From NCBI GenBank assembly GCA_032718475.1, contig JAUCBJ010008555.1, positions 62,001 to 126,000 of the forward strand: a stretch of DNA of 64,000 nucleotides. Direction: 5' to 3'. This document shows, piece by piece, positions 42,690 to 54,432 of this stretch. The stretch's first letter is position 1. Every line of letters begins with the position of its first letter. A program made the translations under genes and the position numbers. The notes beneath the pieces were generated by a model. That model worked only from the letters and a program-made list of their open reading frames with translations, did no database searches and had not been told where the DNA came from. The stretch is from Nemertoderma westbladi. Taxonomy: Eukaryota > Xenacoelomorpha > Nemertodermatida > Nemertodermatidae.

Positions 42690-44090
42690 AGAAACACCGC
42701 ATGGTCCCTCCAATCTTACACCACCCGCGCGTCCGCAATGGCTACCAAGATTGAGGTATCAGCCATATCAAGCATCGCCTTAGTGTCGATCTGCTTCCGT
42801 GAACACACATTATTACCGAACGTAATAAAACGAAGCTGATTTTGCGGCGAAGCCACTGAATCGCTTCATTGTAGCTGATCTATCTCTTCACTGCTAGCTA
42901 ATGAGCGAGACGTTTGGTGAAGATACGTGCACTCTGACCCATTCCTCCAGTAGCCGCTAGAATGAAAGGACAGAACGTTGACATTCTACATCCCGAACCC
43001 GCTCTTCATATTGGGCCCCCTTTCGGTTCTCGTGATGGTTATAAGCTCTATCGACGCCCAAAGAAGAATTGGACGGTGCTAGGGGGTTTTAAATACAGAA
43101 ATATCGATCAACAGTTTCTCATAACGACCTCCCCAGAAACCACTGACAGATACATCTAACCGAGCACCCTCATCCCTTGTGGTTGTAGAGCGATGGAATG
43201 TTTCCCAGGTGATTGTTGGAGTACAGGCTCGATTGAAATGTCATGAGCAACCTCGGTTAACGTGTTTTCAATGAAATCTCTGATTTCATTGTGACGGACC
43301 GACGGAAATCCACCTGTGGGGCATGATAAAACATGGTTTACTGTGAACCGCCCCCCACAGGCACATTCCACTGGTGTCACCTGCAACTGCCATCCGAACC
43401 TAAGCTGGATCGCATCCCTGAACTCTGACTAGGTGAGGTGATAGTTGTGCTGGGTTGATGGTCTGGTGTTGAGCCAAGCCGATGCTCCCTTCTGTGAAGA
43501 TAAGATTCGTAGTTTTTCCTGCACTGGGGATATTGCGACCTGTATACTTTGTATTTCTTCTGCAACCCTTGTGTTTTGCTCCAATTTGATAGCTTTGGAT
43601 GCTTCTTTCTGTTTTTCCCTGACATCGGCCATTGTATCCATCAATTCAATTCGCTCCATCAATGGCTCACTGATGGCTCTTGAGTTATCGTATTCCTTAC
43701 TAAGATCTGATGGAATGGGTATGCCGAGTCCTCCCAATCTTGTTAGCAGCGCTATTAGTTTCTGTTCAGTTTCAGATAAGTTTACTCTGTTCCCCAATTT
43801 CATTAGGAAAGTCTTGACTGCCTCGTCGAGTGGTGCCAATAGCAGCTCGATGTTGGGGATTACCCGACAAATGAACCGCCACTTCGCAGAGAGTCCTAAG
43901 GAAAGACAGGTAAATGCACAATGCGGGTCAATGTCTGCGATCGGACTCAATCGCTCCACCTGTCGAACAAAAGACTCGACCTTATCAAGAACAAACTGCC
44001 GAATGGAATCGTCGCTACCAACAGCACCGCCCAGGATCCTATGACCACCTGCAGATATCTGCACATTTGTTCCTGCATACAGCATCCTCG
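42690..44090 (-). pseudogene. decayed C-terminal part of an RLE-type non-LTR retrotransposon
   Basis: On the minus strand the 43429-44085 stretch carries ILGGAVGSD and RLGGLGIPIP, familiar from the post-RT region of one group of invertebrate non-LTR elements. Then, in other frames, come a Cys/His motif CACGGRFTVNHVLSCP with RHNEIRDF and a region DVSVSGFWGGRYEKLLIDIS resembling a restriction-like endonuclease core. A last block (SLASSEEIDQ, SFVLLRSVIMCVHGSRS) lies near 42720-42890 allowing for frameshifts. Several stops and frameshifts; RT itself is missing. Confidence 0.7.
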
Positions 44091-44539
44091 CCTCTTCTAA
44101 TAACTCGAGTTTTACTATTAACCAAGTTTTTGAGGCATTTGGAAAATACCCTTATTTAGGTCCCCATTCGACCAATTCTCATATCCTAATATTTTCTTGG
44201 TTGTTTTAGACGACCGCTAGCATTGGCGTCATCGGCAAACCACTTCTGGGAAGTGGTGGTTACGGCGCCGAGTCTATCAATGAGGAGAGTGATGCACAGT
44301 CCATATCCAGGCATTGCCACTGGACATCCCTGAGTCATTCCTTCAGAGACATGATGGATTCTCCATCTATAAACAATTTGGATGGTTTTTTATAGTAGTT
44401 AAGCATTGCCTTGTGCAAAGAGGGCCATATGTAATATATGTTATTTGTTGTATGGAGTGTATGTGTTGGTGTATGGAGTTTGGGTTGGGCAGTTTTTCTG
44501 GACAACTCTCAATTCATTTATATTTTATTGGTCTAACGT

Positions 44540-47070
44540 TGCAGCAGCGAAAGAGCGAAGAATTACACAGCTTCGTTTGCAAAAGAAACTGTCGGTTTTG
44601 AGAACGGTCGAGACGAAAAGAAAGCTGGAGAATTTGCCCTTTTGGCTTGTTAGGGAAAGATTGAAATACGAAGATGAAAATCTACCGGTTCGCGGGGGTT
44701 TATTGGCAGTGGTCAATTTATCTTCGACTGCTTTATCAGGCGAGGAGAAATCACTCCTCTCGCGAGGTTTTAAGTTTGTACCGACGAGGAAACAGAAGGA
44801 AGATGATATCTCATATTGGAGTTTCAAAGTTAGCAGCAAGACTTAGATCACGGATAAACTGGCAAGATCCCCAGGCGGACACGATCATAATGGAGTCAGT
44901 TTCTGACGATACGGAGAACATAGACGACACCGGGGCTGTAGTTACATTGGGTTCAGGTAGGATCTACGAGCTCGCGCGGGACGATATCCCGGATTATATT
45001 TTGGAATTTTTACAATTCCGGGTACCTTATAAGACTAGATACGTGGCGCCTAGATGTAATGATACTGTTGTCGAAGGGTTTATTCAACAGCTTCATTCTC
45101 GTTTGGACCAATTGGGTATATCAACAGCGAACAAGAAGACCCAATCAAACGTATCGAAGAGTGAACAGAAGGCCCTACGAGTTTTAAAGAATAGAGAAGA
45201 TTTAGCAATTGTTCGCGGCGATAAAACTCACAGCATTATTTTTTGAACCAGGACGAGAAGCAAAGAGAAATAGACAGACTCCTCGGAGACACGGACACGT
45301 ACGAACTACTTAAACGAAACCCAACAAATAAGTTTTGAGCGGAACTAAAGAGAACCGTAAACCGATTTAATTCCAAGCAATCCCGACGTGGGATACGTCT
45401 TTCCCTTATTCAAAGATCATAAACTGATAGATGAGTGGATCGAGTGGGAAGACGGGAAGATAATTCCTAAAGCTCGACTTATAGTTTCTTCCACAGGAAC
45501 TTTGTCCGAGCCTTTAGGCAAGTTCCTCGAGCATATATTGAACCCTATTCTGGTGAAAGAGTCTTCTTATACGAAGGGATCTTGGGATTCATCGTCGAGA
45601 ATTCCACAAAGGTTAGAAGATGGTTGTACATTTCTATCCTTGGACGTTTGTGAAATGTATCCAAGTATACATCATGATTTAGCTCTAGAAGGAGTCAGGT
45701 CGACACTTACGCAAGAGGATTTTGATAACAGGAGTGGATATACAGTCTCACAGGTGACTGATGCTCTCATATTTGTTAACTCACAACTACTTCTGGAACA
45801 ACGGTTTCTACTACGTCATGAAGAGAGGTGTAGGGATGGGAGCTCCCTACGGGAAATCAGTCAGCGTAATTACCGTCGAAAGAATTCACAAGCACGTTAG
45901 CTAAGTAACTTTACACAGTGCGATATTTTTGGATGTTTTTGTGGACGACGCGGAAGCGATCTTTGATGCAGTCTTATCAGAGGGAGAGGAGGGTAAAGAT
46001 AGTATCAGAGACTCGTCAACCAGGTATGTATGGAAGTATACGGCACAGATGATATTAGATTCACCATCTATTTTTCACAGACCCAAGCAATTTTTCTGGA
46101 TCTAGAGTTGAGGTACGATAAATATACAAAGGCAGTCACTCGGGGGGTATAAGATACCAAGGCAGTCACTCGGGGGGTATAAGATACAAAGGCAGTCACT
46201 CGGGGGGTATAAGATACTAAGGCAGTCACTCGGGGGGTATATTTCAAGCCCCAGTCAAAGAAGTATCCGTTACCATTCGATCGTTTTCATAACAAAAAAG
46301 TTTTAAAAAACGTTGTCAAAGGGCAGTTTACAAGGTTTAGCAGAATTTCGAACTCGAACGAGGAGTTTGTTGCGGCGAGAGACAGATATTTAACCGACTG
46401 CTGGTCGGTTGGTTATCCTTCCGATTACCTCGATCGAGCCCTGTCAGTGGAGAGTTTTAGGGCTCAAAGGTTACCAGAGGATGACGAAGTATTTAGAGCG
46501 TATTTACCTGTTACGGGATATTTTGAAGACTGCATAACTCCCGTCGTCAAGCAGTTTAAACCTCAATTGGAGGAGAGAGGAATCCGCGTTCATTTGGCCA
46601 ACAGTTCTTCAATGAATCTGGAGAGCTTGTTAATAAAGAAGAGAGACTCTATTGCGGAAAGGGGAAACCACAGGTGCGATGCCCCCAGATGTAAACCCTG
46701 TGAACTAATAATTAACCCGACTAATAAGCCTTGGGGGGACCCGATTGTAGGTAGTTTTTCGTGTGCGTCTGTCCGAGTTATTTATTGTATTTTTTGTTGT
46801 TTGCATCCTGACATTTATTACATTGGTCAGACAGAGCAAACTTTATGAGACAGAATGAACGGGCACAGGGGAGTTATAAATAAGTTTAGAGGGGGCGTAC
46901 AGGACAGAGACGGCGAATATTTATTAGGAGAGCATTTTCTAGATTGCGACGGATTGTTAAAGGCGGCAGTGTATAGGTCTTTCAGATCCCATGCTGATAG
47001 AATTCATACTGAAGCCTTTTTAATAAATAAATTTAAACCCCCACTTAACCGTTATTTCCCAGCTGTTTAA
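44540..47070 (+). pseudogene. decayed Penelope-like element with GIY-YIG endonuclease
   Basis: Broken into several frames. 44540-44845 has NLSSTALSGEEKSLLSRGFK, a block typical of Penelope-like elements. About 45140-45245 has a motif like KALRVLKNREDLAIVRGDK. 45388-45900 carries the RT (FKDHK, KARLIVSS, FLSLDVCEMYPSIHHD). 46240-47070 has a late-RT region, a Cys cluster CDAPRCKPC and a GIY-YIG-like site DIYYIGQTEQTL followed by RMNGHR, interrupted by a stop at 46846. Penelope-like elements normally pair RT with GIY-YIG, so identification is firm although this copy cannot be active as it stands. Confidence 0.85.
46131..46240. repeat. 30-bp tandem repeat inside the Penelope-like element (4 copies)
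   Basis: Four copies of a 30-bp unit containing GGCAGTCACTCGGGGGGTAT. It lies between the segments coding for the middle and late RT regions. Confidence 0.92.
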
Positions 47071-47484
47071 TTTTTCCATTCCTCACTTAAACACAAGCCG
47101 ACGAACTGTTATTTTCCGATTGTTTAATTTGTGGCTCTGTTTTAAATTGCGAATTAATGTTCAGTATCTAATTCTCCTCAATTAACGTGCAGTATCGTAG
47201 TTTTCTTCCCCAGTTGCTATAATTTGTTAATTTTATTATTATTTATATTCTCCCCTACATGGTGCTATTATACTATCTGCCACCTGATTACTACTTAAGC
47301 AACCCGTTCCTACTTGTATACAGAGAAGACTAGCTACAGTTTTCTTATTACCGTGCTAGCTTCCTACCAGACAGTTTCCTGGTTCTGTAACAATACCCTA
47401 AGTCTGCACTACGGGCTATGCGCTACAGTAGTCTAGTTCGTGCTGCCTACACGGTCTATCCTACTATGCCTACATACCCCCTTG

Positions 47485-48005
47485 ACTCCTCACTTGGCGC
47501 CCTCAGTGCCCACAAGTATTACGGTACTATGTACCCTTCTGCTACGGTATGCGTACATACCCTCCCTCAACTCCTCACGTGGCGCCCTCAGTGCCCACAA
47601 GTTTACGGTACTATGTACCCTTCTGCTACGGTATGCGTACATACCCCCCCCCCCCCTCAACTCCTCACGTGGCGCCCTCAGTGCCCACAAGTTTACGGTA
47701 CTATGTACCCTTCTGCTACGGTATGCGTACATACCCCCCCCCCCCCTCAACTCCTCACGTGGCGCCCTCAGTGCCCACAAGTTTACGGTACTATGTACCC
47801 TTCTGCTACGGTATGCGTACATACCCTCCCTCAACCCCTCACGTGGCGCCCTCAGTGCCCACAAGTTTACGGTGCTATGTACCCTTCTGCTACGGTTTTA
47901 TATGCGTACATACCCCCCCTCAACTCCTCACGTGGCGCCCTCAGTGCCCACAAGTTTACGGTACTATGTACCCTTCTGCTACGGTATGCGTACATACCCC
48001 CCTCA
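47485..48005. repeat. 84-90-bp satellite array (about 6 copies) in the last large intron
   Basis: Units contain TACGGTACTATGTACCCTTC, GTATGCGTACATACCC with a variable C run, and ACGTGGCGCCCTCAGTGCCC. Several frames stay open but no protein is recognised. Related in sequence to the complement of the array at 61920-63360. Confidence 0.93.
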
Positions 48006-48075
48006 TGCGTTACCGTATTACCCTGTACTGGTTGTAGTTGCGTTACCGTCCGTATTGCCCTGTACTGGTTGTAGT
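48006..48075. repeat. 43-bp direct repeat, right copy, with a partial second unit
   Basis: Matches 42421-42463 and continues into another partial copy (GTATTGCCCTGTACTGGTTG) just before exon 24. Confidence 0.85.
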
Positions 48076-48093
48076 CGACGCCCCATCCCCTAG

Positions 48094-48305
48094 GTGACGG
48101 AGGCTCGGAACCCCTGGAGTGCATGGTATTGCCGCACTCGGTGTCTGTGCTCAACGGTTGCGGCGGGGAGGCCGTGTACGACGAAGGAATATGCCGCGGC
48201 GGTTGCGGAGACTTCCAGGGCCACTGCTGTCTACCGGACCAACAGTCGGATCTCGACGTTGTTAGTGTATGTGCCGACGGGTCGCCAACTTCCCAGAGTG
48301 TGTCG
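48094..48305 (+). CDS. EGF mosaic gene, exon 24: C-terminal cystine knot, first part
   Basis: Acceptor ATCCCCTAG ends at 48093; donor GTAAGT at 48306. Contains NGCGGEAVYDEGICRGGCGD, HCCLPD and VCADGSPTSQSVS, the Cys layout (GxCxGxC, CC, C-x-DG) of CTCK domains. Phase 1 in, phase 0 out. CTCK domains in other secreted proteins commonly mediate dimerisation. Confidence 0.9.
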
Positions 48306-48551
48306 GTAAGTAATACAATCTACCTTGTCTATTATATTTATTATAATAGACATAAATCAATAATAACAGGTTACAGTTTTATCTCGATTTTATCGATTTT
48401 ACACTGGAGATGGATGCGACTAAGCCCCCCCCCCCCCTGCCCCCTCCCCCTTCCATACCCACCTAGATGCTGCATTTATGATAGATCTTAAAATATCTAA
48501 ATGACACATCCCGGGACGATAATTAATAATATAATTGTCTTTGCTTTACAG

Positions 48552-48593
48552 GTTGTGTCTTCGTGTAGTTGTCAACCAACTCCAGAAGATTAA
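48552..48593 (+). CDS. EGF mosaic gene, last exon: end of cystine knot and stop
   Basis: Acceptor GCTTTACAG ends at 48551. Codes VVSSCSCQPTPED then TAA. The closing CSC is the typical end of a CTCK domain. Confidence 0.9.
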   Translation, partial: VVSSCSCQPTPED

Positions 48594-49035
48594 CTCCCAT
48601 ATTATTCTAAAACCTTTATCTTCAACAGAAACTTGACATTGACGGGTCATATAGGTTATATATAAACGCAATACAACTAAGTAACTATTTATTTGCGTCC
48701 GTGGGTGGTTTGGTGGTGGTATACTCTATAACTATACTTACTTATAAACTCTTAGTTAATATAAATATACTAATTAATTATAATATTTTGGTGCATTTAT
48801 CGGTATACTAATCTCTGGCCGTTCTTACCGTTAAAACTCGTTCGTTAAAATAAAATTAAACCAAAAACGATATAGTTCAGGGTCCATTACCTTCCTTTGG
48901 TTCATAATAATAACAATATAGTTTTGGGTTTGAATTACACTGTATTAGTAGATATAGTAACACGGGATTTATTAAATATACGAGATTCCTGTAACGCATT
49001 TGTTTATTTTTCAACAATTCCGGTAAATTGAGAAG
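48594..49035. other. 3' UTR / intergenic, no gene seen
   Basis: AT-rich, no open frame of note beyond the possible poly(A) signal. Confidence 0.6.
48849..48854 (+). other. possible poly(A) signal of the mosaic gene
   Basis: AATAAA about 255 bases after the stop codon. AT-rich surroundings make chance occurrence possible. Confidence 0.35.
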
Positions 49036-49260
49036 AATATTATGGTTTTGTTCATAAATTGTAAAAAACGAGGAAGTACGTCCCCGGGGGTTGAACCTGC
49101 GCTATTCCTACGTTTCGATCTATCAGGCCTCATCAGTTGCTACTGATAGAAGTGGATTAGATGGAGGGTAGGGGTCAGGGCTAAGAGGCTGAGCTGGTAC
49201 GTAATTCTTCCGGTGACGCGCTTCATTGTTTTTTAAATTTCTGAACAAAACCATAATATT
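49036..49260. mobile_element. 225-bp inverted-repeat element (MITE-like)
   Basis: Ends are inverted copies of AATATTATGGTTTTGTTCA. The core, read in reverse, contains GAGGCCTGAT and CGAAACGTA, shared with the repeat at 17300-17610. Confidence 0.72.
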
Positions 49261-49426
49261 ACATCATTAATTAAGTAGGCCTACAGTTGTACGACAATAT
49301 ACTCAAGGACATGGCCTATGTATGTAGGTTAAATACCGACTGAATGTATACCCCTGTTCAAATTGTCGGCGCGTATCAGAACTAAAATGATTTAGTCACT
49401 AAATTTTAGTTTTAAAATTATACTGT

Positions 49427-49603
49427 AATCAAGGTCACCTTAATAACAAGGCCTGATGTAGGTTATTACTAATCAAGGTCACCTTAATAACAAGGCCTGA
49501 TGTAGGTTATTACTAATCAAGGTCACCTTAATAACAAGGCCTGATGTAGGTTATTACTAATCAAGGTCACCTTAATAACAAGGCCTGATGTAGGTTATTA
49601 CTA
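49427..49603. repeat. 44-bp tandem repeat (4 copies)
   Basis: Four identical or nearly identical copies of a unit starting AATCAAGGTCACCTTAATAA. Confidence 0.95.
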
Positions 49604-51370
49604 AAAATACAAAATGGCGGGGAAGAAAACCCACATTTGTAATTATTCGCAAATTGATTTAGTATTTCTGTTTTCATGATAAATTCATTGTTCTAGAATT
49701 TAGGTTATTGCAGGTTGTACAGTTTTGAAAATGTAAAATATCATATCGTTCTTTAATTTTGATAACATCTCCGGACGTTATTGGTGAAATTGAAAACGGT
49801 TTTCTGATTCTGAATCTGCAGATGAAGCCGTTTCTAATGAAATCTAGATTTCATTGAAAGATGAAAAATATAGCCGACGGAGGTGGCTAATTATTGCCAA
49901 ATATACGATATTTAACTGCTTGTTATATCGAGATAGTTCAGAAATTGAAAAATCCGGCCAGGCCTGCCTGCAGTAAGTATATACATAAGGCCATGCAGCC
50001 GGAATTTACTAGCTAGCTTGAGGGTTTAGATTACACCATCTCCCTCACCCCCCTTAATTTTGGGAACAGTCCCGTATGCTCCGTATGCGACGTTCCGTCG
50101 CATTTTCTAAATTTTTTTACGAAATATAGAGGCGAAAATTATGACTAATTTGGAACTAAATTACCATCGTTGACTTCCTCACAACATTTCAAAAAAATAT
50201 TGTGTTCTAGAACACAATATTATCAGAACATTATATTTCAGAACACTAGCTATCGCAAATCAAAATCAAGGTACTGTATATTTTTAGATTTTATTTTTTT
50301 TATTTTTTGGTAACAGTTCCATATAGCAGTCACTACATTTTTATAACATAAGTCATTGTTACCATGGCAACATTGTAGAGTTCTAGAACAAAATATAATT
50401 ATTATACACTATTCTAGAACATAAATAAAATAAAAAATATATTGTTCTAGAACATATAGCTAGTCATTTTTCAAATTTAAAATGGCTAGTAATTAAAATA
50501 AAACTACATTTTTATAACATAAATCATTGTTATCATGCAAAAAATGTAAACTGCTATAATATCAATATTTTAAACATGAAATATCATCCGCAATATTTTC
50601 ACATTTTTTATAATTACAAAAAATTTACTACTATTTACTACTTATATAATTTTCAACAAACATGCCTGGTGATTGTCCTTTATTTCTAATAATTGCTAAC
50701 CGAAATTTAATATTCTGGAATGTCAAAATCATGCTATCACAGGTCTTGCTCTCTGAATGGACAGTTTATTTTATTTGCAAATATTGACTTTTAGAAATAT
50801 GATTCACAATTGACGAATTATAAAATAAAATGTTGGCAATTTTAACTTATTATTTAGACTGACAAACCGAATAAAAATTGTGTTTTATAGAATTGGTAGA
50901 CAATTTTTAAAATTTTTCATTCTGCTTATTTCCATGGCAACGGGAATGTAAACAAATTCAAATGTAAAATATTATGATAGACTATTATTTCCATCAATCA
51001 CCTACCAAATCTCAAGGGAAGAATCCATTGTCGCCTTGAAATACAGGCGCGCAAAGTTTGAACTTTGCACCCGGTTACCTTGGCAACTATAAGATAAAAA
51101 TTCCAGAAACACATTTTATAACATTACTATGAATCCTAGTCATCATATCCCCCTAACCAAAGTAAGGCCTAGCACATAAGAAGTTTCGAAGGAAATATTA
51201 TGAAAATAGTGTCATAAATTGGGGAAAGATCGGCCTCCGCTAATTTCAGCTATTCGTTCGCGCATGACCTGTTATTTGTTATTTCTGTTATTTGGCCTAT
51301 ACCCTCAAAATTCTTATTATAGCAAATTTTTGCAAACTTTTTTGGAAATGTTCTTGAACATGTCGTATGT

Positions 51371-52100
51371 TTAAGGGGGGGGGGGGGGGGGGGGTACACC
51401 ATTTTCGGACAACTCTTCGATTTATCACTCTCAGCGTTTCAAAATTATTTGATTTTGGCTAAAATTTGGCATATAGGTGCCTAAGATGCTATTCTACATG
51501 ACAGGTCAGAAAATTTTTTTTTTTCGCTATTTAATATTAGTTAATACTAGTTAACAACAAAAAAACTTGGTTGCGCTTAAAACCCTAAAGCTTTTACAGT
51601 TTTGAACCTAATCACATGAAAGTTTTTTTATATGATAGATCAAAGATGGGGCAACATAACTATCAGGCGAAATTTTGTTAAAATAATTCTGCACCGCTAG
51701 GTGGCGCTGCAAATTTATGCAAATTTTTAGGTTTTTTATAAATAGTATTAAATTTTATTAACAAAAAATTTCGAAAAGTTGCCTGATACTTTTATGCAGG
51801 GTGGCTATCTAGACACCCACAGGAAGTTTCAGACTAATTACTCAAAAATTGTAGAAGTAGTAGGGTTTTGAAGTTGACAATTTCATGAAAAAAATATTTG
51901 GAGATAATCGACCTTTCATTATACATAGTAATAGTAATTTCAATAGGATTCCCTAAATGGAAATTTACATAACTTGAAAACTAAAAGAGCTATTAAATAG
52001 CGGTTTTTAGATTTGGAAACACCATTCAATGGTGCATTATATTAGACCATTAAAAAAAATTAGACATATTTTGGACCAAAATGGTGTACCCCCCCCTTAA
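51371..52100. mobile_element. MITE with TTAA target duplication, 722 bp
   Basis: TTAA at 51371-51374 and 52097-52100. The inverted ends read G-run then GTACACCATTTT (20 G on the left, 8 on the right). TTAA specificity is known from piggyBac and Kolobok superfamilies. No transposase frame. Confidence 0.8.
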
Positions 52101-53133
52101 TAATTTATATAATAAAATATTCAAGAACAAATATTCTTTGTTGTCTCCCCTAAATCCCGTAATAATTCCTATATATCAAAATTTCCGTACTAAAAGTGTT
52201 ATTTATTTTTTACGCAAATTGTGTTATATAGTACGCAAATTGTGTTATATTGTACGGAAATTTGTAGCATTTTTGAAATCGTCAAGTTGTATTAATTTTC
52301 TAGAATATTAGCTACAGCATTTTTACATAATTATACTAAGGTAAGGATTCCACATGAACATTATTCTATTGGCCTACAATTATTCTAGAAAATTTTAAGT
52401 TTCCCATTTCATTTAGCGCAATGGAGGCTACTTATACTATACAGAGACTAGGCCATCATAAATAATTTTAAAGTTATTCTGGTATGTATTCAAGGTTATC
52501 ACTTAGCCACAGTTGTGAAAAAATATAGCACTAAATTTTTTATCCTAATTGAGCGACAAGTCGTAATTACGAATGCGGCCCCTTAACTGGGCAACTCTCT
52601 CCCTCTCCGCTATATTTTTTACAAATCTTTAATGATATCAGGAAAACTTTGAAATATAGATAGGCAGTATGAACTCGAATTTTTCGGTAGGTGGGAGAAA
52701 TTAACTTTCTCACTACTTACTTTGCAAGCGTTTGCAAAAAGTGTCTCCTCAATATTGCACCCTTTGTACATCAAGAAATATTGGTATCTTTTTGCTGCTT
52801 TGTTGTTGCCGCTGGAAAGGCGGCATACAAGAATACAAGAGTAATGTATGTAAAGTGCAGGCTGACTTGACTGGCATATTGGCATTATTGCATTTCCTCT
52901 GATGTTTTGTGTGGCCATTTATTTGGTACGCAGCAAACTTCGGCCGGAGAAAACTTCGCTCTCAAAATGATTATTAGCAACATTGTTTATTGTTTTGGTT
53001 AGAAAAAGTCATATGTAACCTGCCGTTTCTGTAATCTGCTCATTTCCCCCGATCAGACGAAGATTGGACGCGGGTGAAGACGCGCCAAACCATTTATTTA
53101 ACTAATATTCTTGAAATACAAAACTATTTACAT
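52101..53133. other. intergenic, no gene supported
   Basis: AT-rich. A 99-codon minus-strand frame at 52619-52918 has no recognisable domain and no supporting features. Confidence 0.5.
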
Positions 53134-53270
53134 GATTGTGTGAAAACTAGCACTTCTCAGAGTTATGACCCGAGTGTATTTATGTAACGAGCGAGTGGAG
53201 CGAGTGAGGTTTACATAAATATAAACGCTGTTAACAGAACAGTGCCCTTTTCACACAATGGCTGAATGAT
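53134..53270. mobile_element. fold-back inverted repeat element
   Basis: Ends ATTGTGTGAAAA and TTTTCACACAAT, inner inverted pair TATTTATGTAA / TTTACATAAATA around a loop CGAGCGAGTGGAGCGAGTGA. Hairpin-forming, non-coding. Confidence 0.65.
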
Positions 53271-54255
53271 GTATTGGGTGCGTAATTTTGTTACATTATG
53301 TAAACTTGTCTGCGTTTTCAACGCTTAAAATTATTATATTTAATATTGAAATGTTCACTCTCTAGTGATATAAGTGAAATTGATATCCTTTTTAAGAAAT
53401 TGCTTGCAGTTATTGTAACAAATGTAACGTAAATAATGTTACACTTACAGTACAATATGGCTCTCATCGATAGACTGAGAACAGTCAAGACGTTTAGGAG
53501 TTTATTGCTATTAAATTATGAATACTTTACAGGGTTCCGTCCTATAGGCCGCAATGCTGTAAATGGTACCTCGCTCGTTGTGGAGATATCACTAGAACGC
53601 TGATAAGTTGTCATAATAATGTAACAAAATACATAATATGTTCTAGAATGGTTTGTATGTTAAATAGTCCGATGGCAGAGGTATGAGAATGAAAATGGTG
53701 GGAATGGGCGTCGCCTAAGTCCTGAGTGCCTTGGAGTGAGTTTCACAAAACGGTAGATCCATCTCTTAGAAACGCTGACCAACCATTCTGCCAAATTAAC
53801 TACAGCTGTGTCACAATGTATCTACAATGTTCTCCTGTACCACCATATTAAACAAAAACCCCCATGAGAGGATCAGCTTAGCCTGACTTCGCTGAGACCC
53901 GAGCCGTGAAATATGTCTTCCGCCAATGAAGAAAGAGCAACAATGAGTAATAATTCAATTAAACTGATTAGTCTGTCACCTGCCCGCAGTCGAAATATTG
54001 AGGGAGGGAATTTTCTACTGTAACATCATCAATGGTCAGTCTATTTACATAGAGAAATTAAATAAAAACGCTTAAATTACTTACTGTATTATTACTTGTA
54101 ATTATTTCCCGCTAAAATATTGAGTTTTTTTAAATAGAGTCCGTAATAAATACCGTTATTTATATTATCCCCCAAAAATTCCATGCCCCATTTTCTTTAC
54201 TCTCCCCCAAACAAAACCCTTTTAGAATTGTTAACCTTCTCAGGGAGACAACACA

Positions 54256-54432
54256 TTTATTGAACTGTTATTTGTTATTTTGTACGGATATTTTGTACTC
54301 GTAACTATTATTTCGTCCTCGGACGTGTTATAAGTCCTCGGCTTCGCCTCGGACGTTATAACAGTCCTTGGACGAAATAATAGTTACGCGTACAAAATAT
54401 CCGTACAAAATAACAAATAACAGTTCAATAAA
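54256..54432. mobile_element. near-perfect 177-bp palindrome (fold-back element)
   Basis: Arms of about 85 bases, starting TTTATTGAACTGTTATTTGT and ending with its complement, with about one mismatch in the outer 62 bases. The centre is CCTCGGCTTCGCCTCGG. Confidence 0.9.

Larger units (their letters stand above)
4263..48593 (+). other. gene span: secreted EGF/Kazal/TSP1/cystine-knot mosaic protein (3' part, 25 exons seen)
   Basis: Twenty-five exons joined in consistent phase encode about 1,365 residues. The first exon seen begins in phase 1, so upstream exons with the signal peptide lie left of the window. Module order is about 24 EGF-like repeats, two follistatin/Kazal-like modules, one TSP1 repeat, one more follistatin/Kazal module, then a C-terminal cystine knot and a stop. 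Many EGF modules begin D-I/V-N/D-E-C, the calcium-binding signature, and most exon borders are phase 1, as usual for shuffled extracellular modules. The combination suggests a large extracellular matrix or secreted protein in which the knot domain could drive dimerisation. That role is inferred from domain content only. I do not recognise a named orthologue. A possible poly(A) signal AATAAA lies at 48849-48854. Confidence 0.9.

Noticed and set aside
42657-43160. Small plus-strand frames as genes
   Set aside because: The minus strand reads as the decayed end of a non-LTR element; plus frames are shadows.
52619-52918. 99-codon minus-strand frame as a gene
   Set aside because: No recognisable domain, signal peptide or splice context in AT-rich repeat-dense DNA.
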